A DNA stretch of 64,000 bases from Nemophila menziesii (GCA_029959085.1 JARWIR010000017.1:19829507-19893506), one strand, 5' to 3'; shown: positions 12,850 through 24,575, counted from the stretch's first letter. Translations and numbers: made by a program. The notes: generated from the sequence alone by a model not told the origin.

Positions 12850-13154
12850 CTGCACAAAAATCAAAAATTAAACGTAAGATCAAAATGCTCACTCCAACAA
12901 TTTATGGACCCCCAAAACTCCTACGCCATAACTTCCCACCCATACGCTGATCCCAGTGTATCGGAATCACACGGTAAAACTCTCAACGAGTATATTTAGG
13001 TCTGGGAGATTTGATTAGCAAAAAGAATTTAACACTACCAAAAAGCTTAAAAATCATAAAATTATAGGAAACGACAGGAATAAAGCAGTTTTTCAAAAAA
13101 TAAAATAATTTATATGTTTAGGGTTTTAATAGACAATAATTGCTATAATTTTAC
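12850..13154 (-). other. Inferred 5' UTR intron of the CAS gene
   Basis: Upstream of the CAS start, the minus strand has a donor CCAAG/GTAAAATT at 13154 and an acceptor TTTTTGTGCAG/GATT ending at 12850. The interval is AT-rich and 305 bp long. The sequence before the donor (13155 to about 13310) is C/A-rich like a plant 5' UTR exon. Introns in the leader are common in plant housekeeping genes. The inference is from consensus only. Confidence 0.6.
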
Positions 13155-13320
13155 CTTGGCTGGTGTAGCAGATTGTTGGAGGTGGAGAATGATCTCCGTG
13201 CGGCGGCGGTGATAGATGCGGGTGGTTAGACAGCGGCCTTGTGTGGTATGTGTGAGACTGTGAGTTGGTATGTGCGAGACTGTGTAAAGGAGAGGAGTTT
13301 GAGTTTTTATGCTTTTTAAG
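13155..13320 (-). promoter_or_regulatory. Probable CAS 5' UTR exon and core promoter
   Basis: CA/CT-rich leader-like sequence on the minus strand, with a GCATAAAAACTC word near 13302-13313 that could act as a weak TATA element. Just upstream, 13345-13358 contains the perfect hairpin CGTGC/GCACG (loop GAT), which resembles a Helitron 3'-end hairpin. No expression evidence is possible from sequence. Confidence 0.35.
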
Positions 13321-13509
13321 GGTTCCTTTTAAAACTATCCAGTGCGTGCGATGCACGAAAAACACCATTCAAATTAAAAATATATACAATAAAAAATTTA
13401 AATTATAATGTATTACCTTAATTATAAAACTTTATAATCAAGATTTTATATTACAATTTTTCTATAAAAGAAATAATAAAATTAAAAAATATATATACAA
13501 AAAAATAAA

Positions 13510-13600
13510 ATGACATGAAAAAAGTAAAATAAAAAAAGTAAAATAGCACATGAAAAAAGTAAAATAGCATATAAAAAAAGTAAAATAGCACATAAAATTG
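13510..13600. repeat. Tandem repeat of a ~24-bp A-rich unit
   Basis: Four imperfect units of the form AAAAAAGTAAAATAGCACAT. The minus-strand reading FMCYFTFF repeated is only a by-product of this repeat. Confidence 0.8.
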
Positions 13601-13601
13601 A

Positions 13602-15672
13602 CAAATATGACTAATGCTTTAAGATATTTTCTACTTTCTGTCATACCCGAATTGGTTTGCTTAGACTAATATCGAGAGTTGGAAACGGAATAAAGGGTTT
13701 CCAAGAGCTCCACACAAATTACCTAAATTTTTGGATTCTTAAGTCAAATAGTAACAATAACCGATAGATATCCGATCTAATAAAAAATATGTTAGTGGAA
13801 CCGATGGTGCATCTATGAAGGTTTGGTTCTCACAAAAGATAATCAGTGAATTATCCGTAAGAATTTGATTTTTTATAATAATCCGACTAGATAATCCTTA
13901 ATCCAAATAAAATATATACTATGTATAAAGATATTCAATATAAGAAATTCAATACATTCGACCAAACAAAATTATTTTATACATATTTCTAATCAAATAA
14001 AATTATTTCATACATAACGTATCTAATTGATTATTAGCTAGTTTATTGTCTAATACTATTTCTTAATAGTTATGTAGCTAATTTTTTCAGTCTTATGATT
14101 CATGAATTATGTCAATCTATCCAGTGCAAGTAATAATAAAGTGAGTCAATTGTTTATTTGATATTATTTTCTTATCAAACAAAATTGTTAGTCTATTACA
14201 TAGGAGTTAATATTCTAACTTCTTTACGATTTTTTTCAATAATCTTTACTTTTATTATCCTTGCCTTAATATAGTTATTCTATATTTTTGTTTTTAGATT
14301 GATTTTTTATTGCAAAATCATGTCTCGAATGAATGTTGATTACGAAATTGAAAGTCAAGTTTTTTTAATACATCGGAGAGTCACTTTGGTTTCGGAGTCT
14401 CTGACTCGGTTCAAACTTGTACCGCTTAGAAGGAGAACCAAGACTCTAGCCAGTTGAGCTAACTCCAACTGGTTAATTGAAAGTTAAGTTGAGCGCAACA
14501 CACCCGATTTATCATTTTCAAGTTCAACTATTTCTCAAGATCCAACTAATCGAATTCTTTCACAACCTACTACACATGGAATTGTTGGGCAAAAAAGATA
14601 ACTAGATGTGTTGGACCATATGAAGAAAATCAGAAAAAATGATCTTGATTATTTATCTGTCATATAGATACATCATATTTCATAAAAACGATCGGATTAT
14701 TTATTTAATACAGGTTTATTTATGTGTTTGTGCCTCACACCATGTAATTGATGAAAATTTACTTGGTGGTTCAACGACATAAAATTCGGAGACCAGGTTA
14801 TTTTCTATAAGTGTGAATGTTTGCACAACAAATGATGAGATGGTAAGGATAATAACTGAGAGGTTGTTTTCTGATTTATTACGTGAAGGGAGGCTTCTCC
14901 ATATGTGTTGTTGTGCTCATATATTAAATTTAATTGTAAAAGATGAGTTGGTGGTTATAAATACTGCAATTGAAAAAATACAAAATAGTGTTATGTTTTG
15001 GTCCAATAGTCCTGCTATATGAGAAAAACTTGAGTATATGGCACGTCAAATGAAATTAAGTTGTACTAATAAGTTAAGAATTGATTGTAAAACTCGAAGG
15101 AAATCAACTTTTCTTATGCTGCAATTTGCATAAGAGCATAAGGATATATTTCCAAGAATGAAGATTAGAGATAAAGACTATTCAAATGTTCCATCTGAAC
15201 AAGATTGTGATTTAACTAGAAGAATTTTCAAAAACTCGAGGTCTTTCATAGGGTGTCAGAACTTTTTTCTGGCATAAAATATCCAACTTAAAACACTTAT
15301 TTTGTTAAAATATGTGAGATTTGAGAATCTTTGTGTGTATGGTCGTTGTCTAAAGATAAAAAAAAATTCTTCCATGGCGAAAATGATGTTTGAAAAGTAT
15401 GATAAGTAATGGAGTATTGTTCATGGTGTTATGGAATTATCAGTTGCCTTGGATCCCAATTATAAATTTAAAATTGTTGTTGTATATCAGTTATCCAGTC
15501 TCAATGTATATCGGTAAGATGCAATGCCCCATTCACCCCCAACTTATGTACACAAGGTAAACCCATAGTACTTGAATAATGACTTTACATGGATGCAATG
15601 GTGAACTAGAAAAGGGTGACTCATATTAAACAAATAACTTCTCAAAAGCAAAAACATACATATGGGTGACAA
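13602..15672 (+). pseudogene. Dead hAT transposase region, tandem copy A
   Basis: First of two direct, diverged copies of one segment (the second is 15848-18475). The copies share long stretches, for example TTTCTACTTT(C/T)TGTCATACC near the start and TAAGATGCAATGCC near the end. Inside is a degenerate hAT-type transposase. Recognisable pieces are GRLLHMCCCAHILNLIVKDE (the conserved CCAHxLNL block) and VMELSVALDPNYKFKI (the DPxYK block). Stops and frameshifts are abundant. Compared with copy B, about 515 bp are missing at about 14650, between the word GATCTT and ATCTGTCATAT; this removes the BED-finger-to-DLWTS portion. It also carries the SINE at 14360-14475. Confidence 0.8.
14360..14475 (-). 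mobile_element. tRNA-derived SINE, copy A
   Basis: 116-bp minus-strand element with an internal pol III-like A box (TAGCTCAACTGG) and B-box-like AGTTTGAACC, about 40 bp apart. It ends in a short A tail (T run at 14360-14366 on the plus strand). It is flanked by a 13-bp duplication, ATTGAAAGTCAAG at 14347-14359 and ATTGAAAGTTAAG at 14476-14488 (one mismatch). These are the hallmarks of a plant tRNA-related SINE. Confidence 0.75.
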
Positions 15673-15847
15673 ATTATGTAAAGAATTGAATGTTTAACTT
15701 CAAAGGTGCAAGAAAACTTTACCTTGATTTCATTGTATTAAATATCAATTGTATGACAAAATTTTATATTTACCTCTCAAATACTGGAAACTGAAATTAG
15801 ATATCAATTTTGTGTTGTTGGGATTCGGAAAAAGCGAGCTAACTCGA
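15673..15847. other. Spacer between the two tandem copies
   Basis: 175 bp of AT-rich sequence with no recognisable content. It may be the end of unit A that was lost, or not read, in unit B. Confidence 0.4.
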
Positions 15848-18475
15848 ATATGACTAATATTTTAATATATTTTCTACTTTTTGTCATACCCGAATTGGTT
15901 TACTTAGGCTAATATTAAGAGTTGGAAACGGATAAAAGGGTTTCGAAGAGGCTCCCACATTTTAGCTAATCTTTTGGATTCTTAAGTCACATTTAGTGAT
16001 GACAGTGGTTAAAATATTAACAATAACCAATAGATATTCGATTTGATAAAAAAATGTTAGTGGAACCGATGGTGCATCTATGAGGGTTTGGTTCTCACAA
16101 AAGGTAATCGGTGAATCATCCGTAAGAATTTGGTTTTTACAATAATCCAACTAAACAATCCTAACATATTAATATAATATAAAAATATATATACTATATA
16201 TATTCGACCAAACAAATTTATTTTATACATATTCTTAATCAAATAAAATTATTTCATATATAAAGTACCTAATTAATTATTAGCTATTTTATTACTATAG
16301 TGGCTAATACTATCTCTCAATAATTATGTAGCTAATTTGTGCTTACATAATAATTCAACCAACTATAAAGCCTAAAGCCTATACAATTAGTCTCACTTCA
16401 GTTTTATGATTTATGAATTATGTCAATCTATCTAGTGAAGGTAATAATAAAGCGAGTCAATTGTTTATTTAATATTATTTTCTTATTAAACAAAATTATT
16501 AGTTTATTACATCGAAGTTAATATTCTGAATTCTTTACCATTTATTTTTTCAATAATCTTTACTTTTATTATGCTTGCCTTAATATAGTTGTTTTATATT
16601 TTTTGTTTTTAGATTGATTTTTTATTGCAATATCATGCCTCGAATGAATGCTAATTGACGGAATTCAAAGTCAAGTTTTTTTAATACATCAGAGAGCCAC
16701 TTTAGAATAGGAGTCATTGACTCGATTCAAACCTGTACCGCATAGAAGGGGAACCAAGGTTTTGGCCAGTTGAACTAACCCAAACTGGTTAATTGAAACT
16801 CAAGTTGAGCGCAACACACCCGATTTATCATTTTCAAGTTCAACTATTTCTCAAGATCCAACTAATCCAATTCTTTTTCAACCTATTAAACATGGAATTG
16901 CTGGGCAAAAAAGTTAACTAGATGTGTGGGATCATATGAAATTTTTTTTAAAAATGATCTTTATTATGCAATTTGTAACTATTGTGAAAAATATTTGAAA
17001 TCCTGAAATAGGACGAGAACTACAAATTTGAGAAGATATGTCAAGCAAAGAATCAAGAAAGCATTGATGAGTCAATTCAACGTCAACTAAAGCAAATTCA
17101 ACTTGAAAACAAGGTGATGCAAAAGTTCATTATAAACTTTTTACATTTGATCCTGGATTTTCAAGGAAATAGCTTGCTCGCGCTGCTGTTTTACATGAGT
17201 ATCCTCTTTCTATAGTTGATCATATTGGTTTTAGGATTTTGAATATGGCCTCCTACCTTTGTTTAAGATGGTTTCACAAAATACCATGAAATAAGATGTA
17301 TTAAAAATTTATGATACATAAAAGGTAAAATTGCAAGATCTTCTTCAAACGACTCAAGCCGTGTAGTCACAACTGATTTGTGGACCTCAAATTAGAATAA
17401 TGGTTATATGAGTGTCACCGCTAATTTTGTTGACAACAATTGATTCTTGCAGAGTCGACTCTTGAGTTTAGATGTTTTTTTGTATCTGTCATATGGATAC
17501 ATCATATTTTCATAAAAACAACAGTAATATTTATTCAATATAGGTTTATTTATGTGTCTGCGCCTCACACCATGGATATAATTGCTGAAAATTTACTTGG
17601 TGGTTTAACGACATGAAATTTGGAGACCAAGTAATCTACTATTATTGTAGATGATTGCACAACAAATAATGAGGTGGTAAGAATAATAACTGAGAGGTTG
17701 TTTTTTGATTTATTACTTGAAGGGAGCTTCTCCATATGTGTTGCTGTGCTTATATATTAAATTTAATTGTAAAAGATGGGTTGATGGTTATAGATATTGC
17801 AATTGAAAAAATACAAAATAGTGTTGTGTTTTAGTCCGGTAGTCCAGCTAGATGGGAAAATTTGAGGATATTGCACGTCAAATGAAAATAAGTTGTACTA
17901 AAAAGTTAAGCATTGATTGTACGACTAAAAGGATGCTTTAATTTGCTTTAGAGCATAAGGATATATTTCCAAGAATGCATATTTGAGATAAAAACTAATC
18001 AATGTTCCATCTGAACAAGATTGTGATTTAACTAGAAGAGTTCGCAAAAAACTCGAGGTCTTTCATAAGGTGACGGAACTTTTTTTGGCAGAAAATATCC
18101 AACTTAAAACACTTATTTTGTTAAAATATGTGAGATCAGAGAATCTTTGTATGTACGGGTGTTGTCTAACGATAAAATAATCTTTTCAATAGATAAAATG
18201 ATGTTTGATAAGTATTAGAGTATTGTTCATTTTGTTATAGTAGTATCAATTATCTTGGATACCAGGTATAAATTGAAAGTTGTTGATGTATATCAGTTCT
18301 CCAGTCTCCATGTATATCAGTAAGATGCAATGCCACGTTCACCCCCTAACTTATGTGCACAAGGTTGACCCATAGTACTTGAATAATGACTTTTACATGG
18401 ATGTAATGGTGAACTAGAAAATGGTGACTTATATTGTACAAATAACTTCTTAATAGCAAAAACATACATATGAGT
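15848..18475 (+). pseudogene. Dead hAT transposase region, tandem copy B
   Basis: Second copy of the segment, longer than copy A because it keeps about 515 bp of transposase. In the extra part one can read the end of a BED-type finger (RTTNLRRYVKQ-like) and VTTDLWTSN (the conserved TSDLWTS block), then VTANFVDN. Further on, pieces of the CCAHILNLIV and the DP/RYKLK blocks appear, broken by stops and frameshifts. It holds its own copy of the SINE at the same relative position, so the SINE was present before the segment was duplicated. Confidence 0.82.
16676..16791 (-). mobile_element. tRNA-derived SINE, copy B
   Basis: Orthologous to the SINE of copy A, at the same place in the duplicated segment, with the same flanks (ATTCAAAGTCAAG at 16663-16675 and ATTGAAACTCAAG at 16792-16804). 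The A box (TAGTTCAACTGG) and B-box-like GGTTTGAATC are still visible. Confidence 0.72.
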
Positions 18476-18600
18476 CAGCCTGGTTAACGGCCTGGTCCGG
18501 ATCGGTCCGGAATGGTTCTTACCGACCTCTCCCTTATCGGTCCGTTCTGGTCCGTCGGTTCTCCACCTTACCTTGGGCCAAAGTTGTTTGGTACTCATCC
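18476..18600. other. Short GC-richer patch, unrecognised
   Basis: The GGTCCGG word occurs repeatedly, as GGTCCGGATCGGTCCGGAA, within about 60 bp. The composition differs from both neighbours. It may be a fragment of a transposon end; no boundaries were found. Confidence 0.3.
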
Positions 18601-19305
18601 TATTTGTCCTTACAAACTATGAATAATAGTACCTTCAAGATAGGCAACATGCTTTTAGCTACTGTTGCATCTATGAAGGAACTTGATGAGCAATTTTTTG
18701 TGTTGAGTTTTTTTTTTTTTGTCAGATTGTGTTGAGTTACTTAGCCATATATGTTGGTATATTTGGAAAGAAAGAAACAACTTTGTATTTAATGGTACCA
18801 ACCTTGATCTATGTTTACTCGTAACTTGGCTTACAAGAATTAGAATGAATATGAAATATCAACTTATGTTCTAATGATGCAAATAACTAAGCGCTAAAGG
18901 ATTTAGCCCCTAAAAACAACAAATTTAGAATGAGAATTCTATAAATGGTGCTAATAATTGTTCTAATAATCAGCTTGTTAATGTTTTCGGTAGTAAAAAA
19001 AATTTGGATACCTTCCCCTAATAATAAGATAAAAATGCATACTGATGCTTCTCTCTCATCTTCTGGTTGTGCAATTGCTTGAATTATCAAGGATTCTTTT
19101 GGTAAGATGATTGGTGGTGAAGGTAAATTGTTGAGGCTAGAAATGCTGCTGAGGCCGAGGCACTTGGTGTTTTGTTAGGTTGCGATATGGCTTTAAGGTA
19201 TCCAACTGACTTAGCAATTACTGAGAATGATTGTGAAGCCTTTAGCTACTAGAATTCCTATAGTAAATTTGATTGTTGTAATACTATTAAGTATATGGTG
19301 GGTCC
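18601..19305 (+). pseudogene. LINE ORF2 remnant, left part
   Basis: Same LINE family as 1-1790. Readable pieces are CWYIWKERNNFVFNGTNLD near 18750 and the RNase H start (LIIR.KMHTDASLSSSGCAIA) near 19015-19080, followed by KDSFGKMIGG. It is full of stops. The RNase H end lies at 21051-21245, separated by a solo LTR that inserted later. Confidence 0.75.
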
Positions 19306-21050
19306 TGGTGTGTTTATAAATTAAGAACTGAAAATAAGGGAACCACAATACCGCAAGTGCACAGTTGTCCAAGTAATATCCGATAAATCGGGTTTCGTTC
19401 TCAGGGACAGTTTAGGCACAACTCAGATATTAATCAGATAGTAGTAGTAATTGCTTAACAGAAAAATAAAATAAAGATTTTTGTTTTGTTTTTGAATTAA
19501 AGATGCAAGAAAATAAATTACAGAATAAAGCGAGTAAAAGAGAATTTAAACTTCAGAAGAGAAAGAGTACTTGATCCTCGCAAGGGTTTCACCTAACCTA
19601 TCTAATTAATGCTTCTGTATAAGGGCTAAACTGGTATTATTGTGCTAGTCGGGACTCTAATATCTCCTAACCCCCGTCAGGGTGGATGTAGGAGCTATCA
19701 TACGGTATTACAAACCCCGTCAGGGTGAATATAAGCTACTTTCAGATGAATAATAATTTACCTCATTGGTTGCATGGTTAGTTAAGCCCGTCAGGGTTAA
19801 TAACATATATATGCATCTATTACCTAAGTCTGTAATTAAACCCACGTCAAGGTCACTTCCCCACCAAAGTGAATAGCCTAATTACTATGAGCTAAGTTTG
19901 ATTCATGACTTCAAAATTAGTGATTAAAACAAAATAATAGTCAACACAAAATAACTAGTCTAATTTAAACTATTAAATCCCAAATTCAGAAAACATAAAT
20001 TAAATAGAATTGGGTTCAACCCATATAGCAATTCTCAAGTACTAAAGAAATTAGTTCATAACGGAATTAAAAACAGAAAATAAATAAAAGGAATTCATGT
20101 TCAAATACAAAAGATAAATTGATAACCTAAAGGGTAGGATGATTGTTGATGGAAGAATAGGATTCCTCCAGCACTAGTTTCTCCTTGCCTTCTTGCTTTG
20201 ACTTGAAAACCTTAAGCCTCTTGTGTAATTCTCTGAAGTGTGTGAAAAGAGGAGGCCAAGGGGTGTATTTATAGGTGTTGGGAAGCCCTAATTCGTTTTT
20301 ACTTGGAGTAGAAGACAAGTCAAGAACTCTTTATTTCGCAGCCCTAAAATCTAGGAAAGGTAAGATTCTGCTGCTGATTTGTTTTGGTCATATCTCCTTC
20401 AATACTTATCCGTTTGACGCGTTCCAATAGTCGAAACCACTTGTCTTGGAAAGCTCTATCCATTGGTTTAGACCATTCTCCAAAATTCATATCCAATCAT
20501 AAGTTATGAGCTCGTCTTTAGAACGTGGTTGGAATTTCAGAATTATTTGGCAGTTTTATCTTTTCCTTCTTTGCATATATCCTTCCTTAATCTTCTTATT
20601 TACATGTATATCTCTTTCTTTTACTTCTTTGACTTGAATTAGTCTCTAATTAATTATCATATATCTTTTAAAGCTTCACAATAAATAAATAATTAAACTG
20701 CATATGCTTTAAAAATAAATAAATCAATAATTCAAGACTAGAAGAAAGAAAGTGCACTCTAAAATTAGAAACTCGAATAAAATACTCCCTGACACACTAA
20801 AAATACTCTAAGACTTTAATTCCCACTTCTCCCCCTTGTATTGGTTTTTCATTAAATTTAAGAACCTGCTAACTTTGCACTAAAAATAACCAAATTAACG
20901 CACAAAAGCTCTAAAAATGCAAATAGTCTAATTCAAAGGGGAGAAAGTGTAGTATGACGAAATAAGCATAATAGTCTATCAAATAAGTCAAAAATTCACC
21001 TAAAAGGATGTCTCCAAAGGGCTAATATTTAGAACAAATAGGGAGACATC
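19306..21050 (-). mobile_element. Solo LTR inserted in a LINE remnant
   Basis: 1745-bp minus-strand LTR of the same superfamily as those at 34442, 36326, 39660 and 61962. Read on the minus strand it opens GATGTCTCCC and has the complementary GGAGACATC about 35 bp later. It also has the shared words TTTATAGGTG (TATA region complement) and CGTCAGGGT. It is flanked by GGTCC (19301-19305) and GGTAC (21051-21055), an imperfect 5-bp duplication. The LINE sequence on either side joins up when it is removed. The terminal T of TGATG has mutated to C, which fits an old insertion. Confidence 0.78.
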
Positions 21051-21245
21051 GGTACTGTTGAATTGTGTAACCCATCTTTCTCCTTTGTTTTGCGCAAAGG
21101 TAATAGAGTAGCTGACTGGTTACCAAACACAAGCTGTTAGGCACGTTGTTTAGTGATTGAGTTCTTTTTCCCCCTCCCCAGTTAGCTCATCTTTTGTCCC
21201 AAGATTTGGCCGCTAGTGGCATTGGGTGATCTTTTGTAAACTACT
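21051..21245 (+). pseudogene. LINE ORF2 remnant, right part
   Basis: Continuation of 18601-19305 beyond the solo LTR. GCGCAAAGGTAATAGAGTAG corresponds to the ...KGNRVVD... segment of the LINE at 1620-1660, and GTTAGCTCATCTT matches TTAGCTCAACTT there. Confidence 0.75.
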
Positions 21246-21465
21246 TTATTAATATTCTATTTTATATAAACATTTAGAAAGAAAAAATATCGAATTCTAC
21301 AAGAGTAGTATTGACAGCTTAGACCTTGACTAGAATGACACCTTTAAGAGGGATTAGAATTTTATCTAATAACAACATGTCAAATATTCTTTAGGGTTTC
21401 TCTTTCTCTCACATTGCATAATGTCAATTATTTTTGTAATAGATGACATTTACACTATTTGGGTG
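21246..21465. other. Intergenic, no gene seen
   Basis: Short AT-rich stretch up to the target duplication of the hAT-like element. No features recognised. Confidence 0.4.
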
Positions 21466-21760
21466 CATATATACAGGGCTGACCCGAACGTCTCGGATAC
21501 GTAAGGTAGGAAAAAAAACAGAGCATTTTAAAAAAAATAAAAGAGATAATTACACCTAGGGTCTTGACCACACCCCCCTCTTCAAGATGGGGACCCGGCC
21601 TAGAGCCTCTTCTTACTAAAGACTCAGCAAGTTTTTAACACATGAACCCCAAAAACCCAATTACTAGACTACCCCTCTTTTGTTTTTTCTATACCTATAT
21701 ATACTAATTTCCATTTCTAATTTTCATTCACGTTCTAAAAACCAATACCTCACCTCAGCT

Positions 21761-21826
21761 TCTCTCTCCTCTCTCCTCTCTCCTCTCTCCTCTCTCCTCT
21801 CTCCTCTCTCCTCTCTCCTCTCTCCC
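21761..21826. repeat. Tandem TCTCTCC heptamer repeat
   Basis: About nine units of TCTCTCC. The minus-strand peptide REERGER is a translation of this repeat, not a gene. Confidence 0.9.
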
Positions 21827-22330
21827 ACCACCGACACCACCTAAATGGCCACCACCACCGCCGATCTACACCACCAACTCCCTCATAAACCTCCACCATA
21901 GCACCACCATCTCCCTCCTCCCGCTTCCTTCGCCACCATCTCCCTCCTCCAGCAATAGGAGATTCTCTTCCTCGATCCAGCAGCATCTCCGATCTGTGAG
22001 CTGCTCTCCTCCTTCTTCCAGCGGCGAGCCACCACCTGGAGATTGACTTCAGATCCGAGATGCTGTTCTTACCTTGTTAGCAGCGTGGCTTTTCCGATGC
22101 TGCAACCTTCTAGTGTGGTCGGTGGGTATTCCGATGCTGCAACCATGGAGTGTGGTCGATGCTGCTATCCTCGCCGGAGCTATGCGCAGATTTGGGTTCA
22201 ATGGTAGCACACTTCTCCAGCGGCGGTCGAGCTTCAATGGTAGCACAGTTTTGGGTTCCTTGTTCGAGATCTGAGATCCAGCATAACCATGGCAGCATAA
22301 CCATCGACCCTTGCTGCTAGCCTGCCGGAG
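21827..22330. other. GC-rich gene-like patch inside the hAT-like element
   Basis: CACCACC-rich and CTCCTCC-rich sequence followed by repeated words such as GTAGCACA and GGTATTCCGATGCTGCAACC. Composition resembles a plant 5' UTR/first exon. No long ORF, splice pattern or known protein can be supported, so captured host sequence is only a possibility. Confidence 0.35.
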
Positions 22331-22535
22331 CTATGCGCTGAAGACCATCGGAGCTGTCCTTTTTTTTTTTTTTTTTTGTCTTTCTCGCGTACTGTGTACG
22401 CACGTTTGTATTTTTTTTTTTTCCAGATCTGGTTTGACCAGATTTGAAAAATTTGTAATTAGTTTTTTTTTTTTTATATGTTGTAAATGGTGGTTTAATT
22501 TTTTAATAGAAATGTTTTTTAATAGATACATATGA

Positions 22536-23315
22536 TATTATAGAGTATTTATTTAATTTTAAAGAGTACTCTTAATATTTTATAGAGTACTCTCTCTTTT
22601 TCATAGAGTACTCTCTATATTTCACAGAGTACTCCGAATATTTATATAGAGTACTCTTAGTTTTTCCCGGTACTCTATGAATTCTTGAAACACTCAACAA
22701 ATTGTCGGAGTACTCAGCAATTTTAGAGAGTACTCTCAGTTTTTTCCGATACTCTATGTTTTTTCCGGTGACTGGTGGTCGGTGGTCGGTGGTGGGTGGT
22801 GGGTGGTGGGTGGTCGGTGGTTGGTGGTCGGAGGTCGATGGTAGGTGGTGGGAGGTTGGAGGTAGGTGGGTAGTGGTAGGTAGAGGAGAGAGAAATAGTG
22901 ACATCACACTTGTTTGTCTTTTAGTGATAGTAAGGGTAGGAAAGACTATTGTCAAAATTCAGGTCTCTAAGAAGAATGCCATTTAAAAAACTACTCTATA
23001 GAGAAGACAAATTGTCTCCAAGACCCTATATATAATTCACCCAAAATAAAATTGTTTTGACCAAACAAATCATATATAAATAATTTAATACTAAAATTTA
23101 CGAAATAGTCATTTATTGAAAAATTGGAATATTATATCTAAAAAATTATTTAAATAACATGTAATAAAATTATAATAGAACAATTAATAAAATAATAAAT
23201 ATAACATTTGAACCCGTTTAATTGAAGAATTCATTTTCAAAAATCTCTTTGTTTAGATTTTTGTTTTTAAACTTCATCTATATTTTCAAGTGAATTCAGT
23301 TGAATATGTATTATA
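22536..23315. repeat. Direct repeat R, copy 1 (~0.78 kb)
   Basis: Nearly identical to 25615-26384. Differences seen are the number of GGTGG(T/G)(C/G) units in the GGTGGTCGGTGG minisatellite near 22790 and a few bases (ATTGAAGAATTC against ATTGAAAACATT). The left part contains about eight AGAGTACTC words, themselves palindromic (GAGTACTC). It ends at GAATATGTATTATA, where the two copies part. Confidence 0.9.
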
Positions 23316-23362
23316 CTAGGTATAGCCCGTGCCTTAAGGCACTTCAAAACATAAAAATTGAG
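23316..23362 (-). mobile_element. Helitron-like 3' terminus
   Basis: On the minus strand the sequence reads a perfect hairpin GTGCC-TTAA-GGCAC followed by GGGCTATACCTAG and then T. A GC-rich hairpin about 12 bp before a CTAG(T) end is the signature of plant Helitron 3' ends, which insert at AT dinucleotides. No matching 5' TC end was identified, so the rest of the Helitron is undefined. Confidence 0.5.
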
Positions 23363-23364
23363 AC

Positions 23365-23900
23365 AAATTAAGGTTAAGGTTAAGGTTAGGTTTAAGGTTA
23401 AGTTTAAGGTTAAGTTAAAGTTAAGGTTAAGGTCAAGGTTAAGGTTAAGATTAAGGTTAAGATTAAAGTTAAGGTTAAGGTTAAGGTTAAGGTTAAGTTT
23501 AATGTTAGGTTAAGGTTAATGATAAGGTTAAGGATATGGTTAAGGTTAATAGTTAAGGGGTTAAGGTTAAGTTAAGGGGTTAAGGTTAAGTTAAGGGGTA
23601 AGGTTAATGTTAATGTTAAGGTTAAAGTTAAAGTAAAGGTTGTTTTAATTTTAAGGTTAAGGATAAGGTTAAGTTTAAGGTTAAGGCTTTGGCTAAGGCT
23701 ACGACTATGGATACAGTGAAGGCTAAGGCTATGGTTAAATTTCAAGTTAAGGTTAAGGTTAAGTTTAAGGTTGAGGTTAAGTAATAGTGAAGGTTAATAT
23801 TAAGGTTAAGGTTTAAGTTTATGGGTTAAGGGTTAAAATCAAGCTTTTGGTCAAGGGTAAGGTAAGGTTAAGGTTAAGGTTAATTTTAAGGTTGAGAAAT
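23365..23900. repeat. GGTTAA hexanucleotide array, block 1
   Basis: Degenerate array of AAGGTT hexamers with frequent insertions and deletions (GGTTAAGTTTAAGG, GGGGTTAAGG). It is similar to, but not, the plant telomere unit TTTAGGG. Confidence 0.9.
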
Positions 23901-24575
23901 TTGGGAAGTTTTGTAAGGAATGGTTTTATATTATAAATTTAAGGTAAACGTTTGTATTCCGATATATAATATTGATTTTTAAAAAATGTTTGATTAGTTC
24001 ATATAATATAAACGATCTTGTAATAAAAAAGAAAAAGAAAATATGCAATTAAGTTGTGATGCTCATTTGGTCATATTTTAATATTGATAACAATTTAAAA
24101 GTTAGGTGTATCCTATTTTTTATAGATCTCTTATTTTGGTTAAGGTAAATTTGAAAATTAAATATGTATTAATTTTTTTATGATTTAAATATAAAATGCA
24201 AAACTTGGTCTTTTAATAGCAAAAATTGTTTTTCTAATTTATACATGACAGATATTATATAACATATATAGCTACGTTGAGTATAGAATGACACATACTT
24301 TTTTAAAAATAGAATGCTTAAACGTGTCTTTCATGAGTAATCATCTTTCAATTTAATTTATCAGTATGTTTGCTACATATATGAATTTATATTTAGATAT
24401 ATTTATTATTAAAACGACACTATTTTTTGAATACTATAAAATCCGAGATTGAAGGAAATAAATTTGTTACTTACTTGAGTAAAATATGAGGTAAAACGTA
24501 AGTATATATATGTTTGTATTTTATATTAATTAATTATGAGAAGAATATGGAAATTATGAGAAGAATAAGGGGTTT
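23901..24575. other. AT-rich interval between array blocks
   Basis: 675 bp without hexamers, genes or recognisable repeats. Confidence 0.4.

Noticed and set aside
14376..14475. tRNA gene
   Set aside because: The A and B boxes are there, but no full cloverleaf or acceptor stem can be drawn; a SINE with A tail and target duplication explains it better.
21750..22535. Several short ORFs on both strands as genes
   Set aside because: Driven by the TCTCTCC repeat and GC-rich local duplications; overlapping frames on both strands, no domain.
22702..22986. 94-codon ORF (and 25861-26058)
   Set aside because: Reads through the GGTGGTCGG minisatellite of repeat R; the unit number differs between the copies, so no conserved protein.
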